Positions 24,501 through 36,500 of a stretch of 64,000 bases of DNA are shown here, one piece after another (position 1 is the stretch's first letter; every line of letters begins with the position of its first letter). Source of the DNA: Chiridota heheva (lineage: Eukaryota > Echinodermata > Holothuroidea > Apodida > Chiridotidae); the NCBI GenBank assembly GCA_020152595.1, contig JAIGNY010002805.1:45001-109000 (forward strand), given 5' to 3'. Made by a program: the position numbers and the translations under genes. The notes under the pieces are model-generated. The model was not told the origin of the DNA and did not search any database. It saw only the letters and a program-made list of their open reading frames with translations.

Positions 24501-27500
24501 TCACTCTGCATAGCACAGATACAAATCGCACTATTGTGAACAACATAGGCCGCAACATTGTGGGCAAACTAGAGGTAAAACTTGGGGGTGAGGTTTGGGC
24601 AGCGCAGATGTGTTCTACAACTATATAGGCAGACCTATGGCTCTCCTCTAGCACGAGACTTAACAGCGACTACCAGGGCAGAAGCAGAGAAAATTGTCTA
24701 AAAATTCGTGTAGGTGCTGGTGATAAAGCTGATAATAATAAGGCGACAACGTGATTTCTAAAGCTTTTAGCAATAGATTTGCTATACCATTAGATTTTAG
24801 TCTCTTAAGTTGGGAAGTAAAAGGCCGGAACAGGGTATATGACGAATGACTAGGCCTGATGTAGCGTTATCTGTAGTTGATGATTGTACAGGGACCATTG
24901 CTTGTGAGGTTGATGATTCGTCTGCTATGTTGCCTGTGGATTCTGTTAGGGATAAGGTGTTGTGGATAGGGTATTCACTTGTTAGGTATGTTGACACAGA
25001 GTTTTGTGGAGTAGATTGTCGTAATAGGATTAGGGTGTGTCTTCCAGGGGTTAGGGTTGATGACGTTAGTTCTTGTGTTGAGACTTTATGTAAGGGTGAA
25101 GATAGCGTCACAGTTCCAATTGGTACAAATTATATTTCATGGAGAAATGTTTATTCTGTTAGGCGTAGTTTCATATATTTGTTATTCAAGCTGAAGGACA
25201 CAGGTTTGTTGTAGTTGTTGGTCTGTTGCCACGTAGGGGCAGTTCCTTCATGATAGATAAGATGTTGTTCATTAATACTTGGCTAGAGAGTATTTATCGT
25301 CTGTCTGAGTTCGGTTTTGTAAATTTCTGACATAACTTTGAATTTCGGTTCATTGGTTCATGAGAGATGCTTTGCATTTAACTAGGAAAGGTGCTCGTGT
25401 TCTTGCGAGGGGTGTCAATAGTGCAATTAAGGATCCGAGTCCTTCAAACTAGTCACAGGGGGTGAGAGTTTAAACCCACCTGTCAGGCATGTTTTGGGGG
25501 ATAGGGATTGTTCTTCTAGTGGTAGAATTAAGGTTATATTTTCAAATGTACTTAGCATTTTGAATAAGAGTGATGAGCTTCTGGCTGAAGTTTCAATTAG
25601 TAGACCTGATATAAGAGTTGGATTTATAGAGAAATTAGTGATTCAGAGATAAATATTCCAGTTTACTCAGTTTTCAGGCAAGACAGATTAGATACTTTCA
25701 ATGGTAGAGGAGGTGGTGTTTTATTGTTTGTGAGAGACAGTTTTAATTGTATAGATAGGACTGCTCAGTTTTCATTTGGTTTTTCAAATTGCCTATGGTG
25801 TGAGCTTATTGTTGATGGCGATGTTGGTAGTTCAGTGGTTGTTGGTGTTGTGTATAGATCACCAAATTCTTGTTCTGAGAACAATCAGAAATTGCTTGAC
25901 AGCTTTAGGAAAGTTGCTTCTAGGAGGGTTGTTGTTTTTAGGGACTTTAGTTTTCCAGACATTGATTGGAATCTTTGTACTTATGGTCCACATGGTAAAG
26001 ATTTTCTGGAAGTTGTATCTGACTGCTTCTTGACCCAGCATACAGTATGTTGTTTCCCATGCGTGGTTACGTGGTAGTAATTGTCTTGATCTGATTTTCA
26101 GTAGTGAAGAAAGTATGGTTAGAAATGTGCTAAGCAGCGGTAAGGTACAGTAGGATGTAGTGATCATGACCTCATTACAGTAGTTTTGATCTGTATTGTT
26201 TTGTGCGGACTGTTACCATAAAGGTCCACCGGTTTGGATGACGTGGTATGGCCCTGCAAGCTGCTGTCACCCTGGGGGTCCTGTAGATGAAAACAAAGAG
26301 TATCACCATGAATACAAGCGTATTGGCAGAGAGTGCATGCTAGTATAAGAACATGCTACCATACAATGAAGATGTAATTATAAGTAAATACAAGGGGGGC
26401 CATGTTGGTGTACCTAAGCTACCGGTGAAGCGAGATGTCGCAGGTAAAATAGTGGGATATGCCAGCACTAGGGGTAGTTTAATAGGATATACCAACATGA
26501 CCACAGCAACAATCCAAGTAAGTTAGGAATGTGTTGCTGGTTGGTCGTTTGACCGAATAAGTGAATGAGCAGACAAAACTACCTGCATGGTCAGCAGGGC
26601 AGGTGATGCTCATGTGCTGGGCAGAAGATACCCAGTGAATAATTAGGTGCATAATATGCATTGGCTTTACTGTAGGCAGTAATGCCATAGCCAAAGCAAG
26701 TGACCTTATTAATGCAATAAGTAATGTATACCAAGCAGGTGAGTTAGCTTTGGCACACACAATGCGTTGATACTGTAGATAATGTACAGTACAGTAAATA
26801 GGCCTAATATAGCTTGCAAAGGTAAGAGAATCACAAGGCAAAAGTACATGGTATAATAAAGACATGATAACCATAAGTACATAGTAAAGGTACTAAGTGA
26901 ATATAAAGGTACTTAGATAAAGAAAAACAACTTAACTGGCAAACTGGTCAGCTCCATAGACCACATGACACCTCTCTTCTGCTGTAGCCATAAATGAGAG
27001 AATAGCACACATGTACATGTGGTCAGGACAAACTGAATAAACAGCAAAGGACTAAGAACCAATCAAAACATTCCACAACACACAAAACTGAACTGAACCT
27101 GGAACACAAAGGGAATGTATAACAATAGCTACACACAACCTGAGACAATGCAACTGAGGGAAGTACCAAACCACTACAGTTTCAACAAGGCTTCTCCATC
27201 TAATAAACTGGTTTTAGATTTTAAGAATGCTGACTTTGCTACACTTCAGGATAATTTGTCATTCGATTGGACTTCTTTGCTTTGTGACTTAGATCCTTCT
27301 AAAGCATGGGATGTTTTCCAAACTAAAGTTTCAGAGGGTGTAAATAGGTTTGTCCCATTAAAGAAAGTCTGTAGGAGTAATCGGCCAGTGTGGATGTCTC
27401 GGGAGGTTTTGCGGGCTGTTTGGAAAAAGAGTAGTTGTGGTGTTGTTATAAACACAGTGGGTGTGCTGCGGAGCTTGCTAGGTATAAAGTTCACAAAGGG

Positions 27501-30500
27501 TTTGGTAAGAGATACAAAAATGTTTGTCCAAAAGAGGTTAAGATTAATCCGAAGTTATTTCATTCTTATGTTCGCTCAAAGCAAAAAACCAAGGAGGTCC
27601 CTGTCACGGTGCTGTTAAACATCAACAAACCAAACCAAAGTAATGAGTCCCTCACTGATGATGTTGTGGATTATCTTAGTGTGCACTAGTATCCATTAAG
27701 GATGTTGATTTTTGATGTTGTGTGTAAGAAGCACCTGGTCCAGATGGTATACATTCTGCTGTCTTACATTAGTGCTCTGATGTTCTTTCTGCTCCCTGAG
27801 TATTAGCTTTTCAAAGTGCTTTAATGTTGGTGTTGTACCTAGTGATTGGAGAATTGCTAATGTCACTCCTATTTTTAAAAAGAGTGACCACAGTTTGCCC
27901 TGTAACTATAGGCCAGTGAGTCTTACTAGTGTTGTATGCAAGGTCATGAAGTACATTGTTAAGGATGTTGTACTTGTACTAGGTCATTAACTGGTCAATG
28001 GTTTATTGAATTTGTCCCAGGATGGGTTCTTACCTAAGAGGTCTTGTGTTTCTAATTTATTAGAGTTTCTTGATGATGTTACTAAACTAGTTGATTCTGG
28101 TCATAATGTGAATGTTACATGTATCTATGTAGACCTCCAAAAAGCATTTGATAAGGTTCCATCAGGCAGGCTTATGATGAAAACAAGAGCGCTTGGTGTG
28201 GAGGGACAGTGCCAGTTGGAATTCTTGGTTACTTGACAGGTCACAAAGAGTTGTTGTTAATGGTGAAGTACATGTATCTCCATGGAAGAAGGTTACAAGT
28301 GGTGTTCCTCAGGGTTCTGTATTAGGTCCGTGTCTTTTCTTAATCTTCATTAATGGTATTGATGTTTCCCCTGGCTCCAGGATTTGTAAATTTGCTGATG
28401 ACACTAAGCTGTACAGGATTATTGATGATGCTAGGGTTTCTTCACTTTTGCAAACTGATCTGAATAAGTATTTTCTTGGTTCAAAACATGGCAGATGTCA
28501 TTCAATGTTGATAAATGCAAAGTTATTCATTTTGGTCAGAGCCATTTGGCTTTTGATTACTGCATGAATGGTTCAAATCTTGGTTGTGTTGATCAAGAAA
28601 GGGATCTAGGTGTTGTCATTACTAGCAATCTGAAGCCTTTTAAAAGGGAAATTCGACCCCTGATATGTGGATATTAACTTCTATTTGAATATACTGTACA
28701 TCTTATTTCAAGTGCTGACCTTAACCAGAAGCATCACAGATCAAAAGCTATTTATGGAAAAAAGGGGGCAGCACTATCAAGCTGTACGAAGCCTGATGGA
28801 ATCATACGACTACGAGAAAACTTACCAGATGATAGATCTCTTACTGGACAGAATGCGAACTGTAAGTATTTTTAATGTACTGTAAGGTTGAAGTAAACTG
28901 ACAAGTTTCATATCTCTATTTTATTAATAGAGATGTTTATAGAGATATGAAAATAGGTCAACTTAGAGGAATATTCCCATGGAAGTTTATTTTTAGCTCG
29001 ACTATTGAAGAATAGTAGAACTATTCTACTACCCCTGGTGTCGGCGTCTGGTAAAGTTTTGGTTAATGTTTTCATAACTTAAGTTATAAATGGTGTACAT
29101 TCATGTTACTTGGCATATGGGTAGAGGACATGGGTACTGATCATTTGAGCATGATTGGAGGGTTGTGTGTGCATACTAATTAGCTTATTTGCATAACAAT
29201 GAAAATATTTGTATCTATTATGTCTCCCAAATAATCATATATGTGAAGAGCATTGCCTACACTTAATGGTGAGGTGTAATGTGCATATTAGGTTATTTGC
29301 ATAACAATAGACTTTTGCATAAGATATTTAGCCTTAGATAATAACTTAGTACTTGTTACAGGGGTAGAGGACATGGGTACTGTTCAAATGAGCATGATTT
29401 GGGGTTGTTTTTGCATACTTATTAGCTTATTTGCATAGTTGTGAAAATATTTGTATCTATGATATCTGTTAAATTAAAGTGTGAGTGGGGATTTTGTTTT
29501 ACACAAATGATCATATGTGTGAACTCCATTGTCTACACTCAATGGTGAGGTTTAGTGTGCATATTAAGTAGGTTATTTGCATAACAATAGACTTGCATAC
29601 AAAATATTTAACCTAAGATAATAACTTCAGTGCTATTTGGTTTAGTGGTAGAGGGCATTGATAATGTTCAATTGTGCATGGTTGGGGGATTATGTGTGCG
29701 CAATGATTAGCCTACTTGCTTAGCAATGCAAATATTTGTATGTGGTATCTCTTGAATCAAAGTGGGTATGATGATTTTGCTTAAACAAATGACCATACAG
29801 TATATGTGAAGAGCATTGTTCACACTTAATGGTGAGGAATAGTGTGCATTTGCTGCAATATGTTTGACCTGAGATCAAAAGTATATGGCTTATGACTTAC
29901 TAACTTCACATTTCTAGTTTTGTTATGATATTGACATTCCTGACATGAATAGCAATCAAAATTTTTGTCTTGCCATTAACAAAGAAGCAAATAAAATTAT
30001 CCTAGCTTATAAAGAATGTTAAATTAGGGGTTTGGGAAATATAAACAATAAGCAGAATGTGGGGTAGAAAATGACATGATGATAAAGTAGCTGAAGGAAT
30101 TAGGATGAGGTTATGTGGGACAGGGTGGAATTGTACTGTATGTAGGGCAGGGTGCGGCGGGATGCTTTAATATTATTGTACATTTTTCATGCTGCTTGAC
30201 TTTGCTTGACACACTTATTTTTGTTAAATTGAGAGTTGTATTGCAACCCAGGATGTAGTTCTGGGAATGTGTAGGGGCCGGGGGAGGGTGCAGGTTGGAA
30301 AGGGGGTTGAATGTCATTCTTTAATTGACATTGACAAGTCAGGGCCTCTCCTTTCTTTGTCATTAAATTGCTAGAACTAAAAGAGGTGTTGTACTTATAA
30401 AGACTGCTAGGTTTTACATGTTTTCTGAGTTACTGGGTGAGGTAACCTTGAGTTTTTTTGTATTAAAATATATGGGAAAACTCGAAGGTATTTTGAAGCT

Positions 30501-33500
30501 TGTAGTGCAAATGAAAATGTAAGTGCATCTTTCAAAGCTCAAGTAATTTGAATTCATCTGTCCCTGCTACCCTATTTTTGTATATACTTCCCTCTATAAG
30601 CACATTCTCTATACTAGCTTTGAATAGTAGAGCATACTGTCCTTCTGACAGTTCTAGTTATGTGTCTGATAGAAACAAAATTAAGAAACAAATTTGTGAA
30701 AAAATCATGTTGATATTTCATTCCTAGAAGAAGTTCTTAAATTATAAAGATTTTTCTTGCCTGCATAAAAATGACTTTTGTACTGAGTCTAAGGCATCAT
30801 AATGCTGTCATCACATCACTTCCTGTGCTATTTATTGTATTTCTTTGAAAATTAATTGTATATTTTCTGAATAATTGGGAAAAAAATGATTAAGAATATT
30901 GTAGAATAAATTTTACAATAATGTTTCCTGATTTGTTTGTGCAACTCATGTTTGAATTATTAAAAATTGGTGATTCATTTTCAAAGAAATACATGTTTAG
31001 TACAGGAAGTGCTGTGATGACATGATAATGATGACTTAGTACAAAAGTCATTTTTATGCATGCTAGAAAAATCTATAAAATTCAGTAACTTCTTGTAGAA
31101 ATAGAATATTAAGTTGGTTGTTTAACCAATCTGTTTCTGTTATTGTCCTCTATCATAGATATTTAAATGAAATTCCATGCCATTATTCCTTTGAATGTTT
31201 TCCATTGTGATTGGATATATGTTCACAGAGGAAAGGTCATTTAACCTCCAGTAATCAATCAATTTCATCAAAAAAAGGATATAATGGAAACAAATGCAAA
31301 CTATTTTACATGGATTTAAATGAAGACCTAGGAGAGGATAATATACATTACTCAATTCCGTGTCTGCCCTTACAAAACATTGGTTCCAATTTCAGGTGTG
31401 TCCTAGGCCTCTTGCATTTCTGATTACTTCTGAATTGCCCTGAAATGACCACGAAAAGACCCTAAAAACATTGTTCATTTGTGTACATGTTGGATACATG
31501 GCATTACCTGTAATAATGGTGGCCAAAGTGTTGGGACAAAATCACCAAATTATTTTCAGTGGTATTTTCCCCCTCCTTTAGCCCCCTTTCAATGTTGTGT
31601 GCTTCGCAAGAAAGTAGGGGAAATACGAATCAGCATTGATGGAGGGGAGCAGGAATTTGTCTTAACTACTTTCGGCCATGATTGTAGTAGAACACTTCAG
31701 TACATTTTAACCTCCACCAACACAGTTGGACGGAAGTTATGTTTTCGTCTGTGTTTGTTTGTTTGTCTGCATTTGTTTGTTTGTTTGTTTGTTTGTCTGT
31801 CTGTCATCAAGATATCTTAAGAACTGATGGGTGGATTTTGATTGAATTGGTGTGTGATAAGAAATCAGTCAAAAGATAATCATAAAGTGTTCAGAATGCA
31901 AATGATCAATACAGATTAAAAGCAGTGCGACGTATCAAGTGCAACATGACTTCTATTCTTTTCTCTCAGACTTTTCACTCTGATTCACTCTACCTTGCAC
32001 TTTATCACCTAAATTTTGTTTTGTATCTTGCATCTTCTGTTATTCTCTCTCTGTGGATGGGTATCTGCTTTCGGTGAGATCGTTCTTTTAATTTTTTTCC
32101 TCCTAATTTGACCAGATTTTCTGCCCTTATCAATACTGTACAGCGGTTCTCCTATAGTAGTTCCACGATATTTTTTCTAGTTGACTCAGGTCTCGCGGCA
32201 GTATACAATTGAACATCAGGAGCCTTCAGGCCAATTCAGAAGAAATTGACCTACTGGCCACCACCTTCAACCCGGTCATCTTCTGCCTACAAGAAACCCT
32301 TATGAAAACCACTGACCATTATTCCCAAAACAACTTCTCTTGCTACCATAAACATCAAGTGGACGCCGACAGGGCCTGTGATGGCATCTCCATTCTCGTT
32401 AGACACGATATCGCCCACAGCCCTGTTTATGTGAACACCGACCTTCAGGCCATCTGTATGTCTATCTCTCTCCACAAAACCTTCACTCTTTGCAATATCT
32501 ATCTCCCGCCCCCCCCCCCCTTCCCCCCTCAACGCCAACGTTTATCCAACCAGCCTTGACAACCTCATCTCTCAGCTCCCCTCCCCCTTCATCCTTCTTG
32601 GTGACTTCAACACCCACAACCCCCTGTGAGGCTCCAATACCACCACCCCAGAGGCAAGCACGTCGAAAGCACTTTTCAACAGCACAGCCACTCCTTGCTC
32701 AACACTAACTCCCCGACCAACCTTCACCCTGTCACAGGCTTCCTTACCTGTATTGACCTGTCTATCTGTTCCCCCAACATTCTTGATTTTAACTAGAAGC
32801 TCACTGCTGATCTCTTTGATAATGACCATTACCCTCTTCTTATTCACTCCAACCTTCAAACTCCCACAGACCACTCCCCCAATTGGAACCTCGAGAAGGC
32901 CAATTGGCCCCTTTTCAAAACCGACTGCGACTCGCACCTCTCCCCCCATCTCCTCGAGGGTAAGGATCCCATGTCAATTTTCAGTAATATCTTTATCAAC
33001 ATCGCCACCTGTTCCATTCCCAAAAACCTCCAAACCCCCTAACCAACCCCTGGTTCCCTGATGACTGCAAAACCGTCATAAAGAACAGGAAAAGGGCCCT
33101 CGGGAACTTCAAAACTAACCCGACCACCCACAACCTCTTTCACATCAACCATGCCAAAGCCAGGCGCACCACAAGGACAGTAAAACCAACACTTGGAACA
33201 ACTTGATCTCTTCGCTCACCACCAACCGACCCCACTAAGAAGATTTGGAGAATAATTAACAGCTTCCACAGCAGGGTGGGCAAGTCTCCCATCTCTCCTG
33301 GAATGGTAACCTTCTCACCACAAAAAAGGACATCGTTAAACACCTCGCTGCCTCTTTGAGCATCATCTTGTCCTCTGCCAACTACCCCATTGCTTTTAAA
33401 GCCAAAAACGCACGATGAAGCCCGGAGTATCACCTTTCCCTCCGACAACACCGAGAGCTACAACACCCCTCTCACCCTTTCTAAATTGAATAAAGCCATC

Positions 33501-36500
33501 TATTATGATGACTGCACCTCCAAGGGCCCAGATAACATTCCAACCAGTTCAAGAAACACCTCCTCAACAAGGCCACCACTACCATACTCGCCATCCTCAA
33601 CCACATATGGTCCTCACACTCCTTTTCCCCTATCTGGAGGACAGCTATCGTCATCCCCGTTCCCAAACTGGGAAGGACAGTACCAACCCCTTCTGCTACT
33701 GCCCCATCGCCCTCACCTGCTGTCTCTGTAAATTATGGAAAGGATCACTAACTAGAGACTGAACTGGTTCCGTGAGACTAACAGAATCCTCTCCCCTCAC
33801 CAAAGCGGCTTCCGGAAACATTGCAATACCCTGGACCAGTTAATTGCGGAAATCCTTTGCAAAAAAGGAACATCTCATTGCCATCTTTTTCAAACTGCTG
33901 CCGTCATCCAAGACATCACCCTCAGTAGCAGGCTTCCCAACTAGTCGTCCATCTTCACGGCCGAGGTCAAGTCCATCCTCCTTGCCCTCAACTTTATTGA
34001 GTACTTTCTGCTCAGCCACTTTGCCATCTTCTCTGACTCCAAGGCTGTCCTTACTTCTTTACTCAATCTTAAATGGGATAATCCCATATCTTACCTCATC
34101 CTCTGTAAACTCCTTTCGTCCTCCCTCTGTAGAAAACATATTTTTTTCTTATGGATACCCAGCCATGTTGGCATTCCTGGCAATGACAGGGCTGATGCAG
34201 CTGCTAAGCTTGCCCTCAACCTTCCCCTACCACCTTTTCCCAAAACCCTTTCTGACATCAAACCGCTTATCGCTTTCCTTGTTCGTGTGGCCGCTGGCAA
34301 CCTCATTGGACTCCCAAATTGATAACAAACTTTACGTCATCCAGCCAACCATTCCGATCAAACTCACCATTTACAACCTTTCCCGTGTCAACAACGTCCA
34401 CATTACCTGCCTTAGAATAGGTCACACCCACCTCACTCATTCTCACCTCCTTATTGGCTCCCCCACCCCTCTGCAACAATTGCCATTGCACCCTCACAGT
34501 CCATCACGTTCTTCCTGCTTGCCCCCTGTATAACCTTCCCAAAGCTTCCCCCGCTCCCCACAACTCAATAGCCGGGCTCTTCCAAAAAAAACCTCTAGAT
34601 AAAATGATCTCCTTCCTTCATCATGCTTCTCTCTACAACCATATTTAGTCCTCCTCTCCCACCCCTGTCTCTTTATGTTTTTTTCACCCATACACCTCTC
34701 TTGATCCCAGCTTCTGGCTTTTACCTCTCATGTTTCTCTCAATCTCCCCCTATTTTTTTCCCTTCCTACCTCTGGAATGATCTAACCTCTCACGCACAAT
34801 TTGACCCTCGCTGTCGTGGTGCTGTTAAGATCTCATCAACAAAAAACAAACAAAACAGATTAAAAGTGAGAAAGAGATATTTTGGCAGGCTTAGGATTTC
34901 TGAGGTAGATTGTATTGGGTATGGGGAATAAACTAACTCAAATTTATTAGGCATGGTGGAATTGCAAAGGGGTAGAGGTATGAATTCTACAGAGTACTTA
35001 AATTCTTGTTTTTTTTATAGGTAATACAACTTAAGTTTGTTTATGTAAATTACAGAAAATACCTCATGTGAATCAAATGATAAATTTGAGGAAACTCTAA
35101 ATTGGATTTGTATTACATTGTGGGACATCCAACAACCAAACTATAGTTGGTATCAAATATGCAGTTCTTTTAAGTTACAGTACTTGGCTTAAGTGGTACA
35201 GTATGTTCTTCAAAATTCAACAATGTAAAAATTACTTCATTTTGATATCAAAAGATTCAAACTTCAGAGATTTTGAGAAATTTGTAATTGTGAGGTGATT
35301 TTTTTATTTACGGTAAGTCTGTCTATAACTATGAAAGATATGATTTCATGTCATATGGTGGCAAGCTAGAATGCAAAGTTTGCAAAATATGTGCTGAGGT
35401 TCATACAGCCATGACAAATTTGCATGGTATAGTAATGATTTGTGACACTACCCCTAATGTACATCTCCTATTAGGCTCACTCACTTTGGTTACTGTGTTA
35501 AGCTACAAAAGCTAGGCCTCCCTGATGGCAATGTTTTTGTCCTTGATTTCTGGGTTGGATCACCAGGATTTAAGATGTGGGGCAGATGGCCCAAATGTTC
35601 AAATCTGACTCCTAAAAGTTGTGCAGAGGAAGATCTTTCATGTGACTTGCAAACTCTGCAGTCTGGGTGGCAAGATTTTTGTTAGATTAAAAAATGAAAT
35701 CATTTCCGTTTCTGTGATGTACTTAAGAATCAATGTTTTCTGCTTTTTCCTTATTTCCTGCTAAAATATTTTTTGCAAAGGTTGTTGGTGAATCCAGACA
35801 GGTTTTAAAAGATAAAGGTTTTGAGGCTGGAATGCCATTTCCAAAAGATGAAGAAGTTAAAGAAGGTTTGTTTTCCTGTTTTTTACCCCTGCAACTGATA
35901 GTAGAAGGGGATGGGGGATGTTGTCTTTTATGTTATTCCCTCGCCAACGAAGTTGGTGGAGAAGGGACATAGCATCTTTATCGTCGGTCCGTCCGTCCAG
36001 CCGGTGGTCCACATCTATTGTCCTTCCGGCCTCATTTATTGTTCAGCTACTAGGAAACAAAAGATTGCTGCCCTAGGAAAGGAATTCCAACTATTTTTAT
36101 GAAAATAATTTATATAAAGGAGAACAAATGCATTCCAGACTTGATGTCTACCTACTGTGGTGTAGCGGTTATCATACATGTCTACAGACCACGAGGCCCT
36201 GGGTACAAGCCTGGGTTGGGTAGACACGCCAGTGCACCACAACTGGTCATCAAAGGCCGTGGACATTGACTTGGTTGTCGATGTTATGTCTGTCTGTACA
36301 TCGTACCTGTGTTCTTGTCCAGGTCGTATTAAGCGTTTCGTGATAGCATTGTTACTATCATAACCGAATACACAGGCGACGACCCCGTCATTGTTATTGT
36401 GTGTTCACTTGTTGTCTTCGTCCAGACCTGAATAGCAGCAATTAAGGATTTGTTCTGGGCTGATAAAAGTTGAATAATAGATCTGGCGACCAAATGGAAT

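Larger units (their letters stand above)
24846..28655 (+). mobile_element. CR1 LINE with esterase-type ORF1, 3'-truncated
   Basis: In order: ORF1 with a GDSL/SGNH-type esterase (24846-25440), endonuclease (25520-26170), an inserted foreign segment (about 26180-27110), the endonuclease-RT linker (27175-27690) and RT (27700-28655). The element ends just after DLGVVITSNLKPFK, without its thumb, C-terminus or 3' tail, and about 80 bp before CCDC134 exon 2. Many stops and shifts. Confidence 0.9.
31944..34860 (+). mobile_element. I-clade LINE, copy 2, ORF1 and RT core deleted
   Basis: The 5' UTR (31944-32200) matches copy 1 but joins the endonuclease at about 32200 directly, so all of ORF1 is gone. 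Endonuclease 32209-32850, start of RT 33400-33850, then a jump at about 33930 to RNase H (33950-34260), the C-terminal Cys/His block (34400-34530) and the 3' end with GTCGTGGTGCTGTTAAGA and an A-rich tail. Non-autonomous and full of stops. Confidence 0.9.

Noticed and set aside
28713-28739. Earlier acceptor for CCDC134 exon 2
   Set aside because: In phase and T-rich upstream, but the resulting LTLTRSITD insert breaks the alignment that 28740 gives with the vertebrate LEIYKKMF segment.
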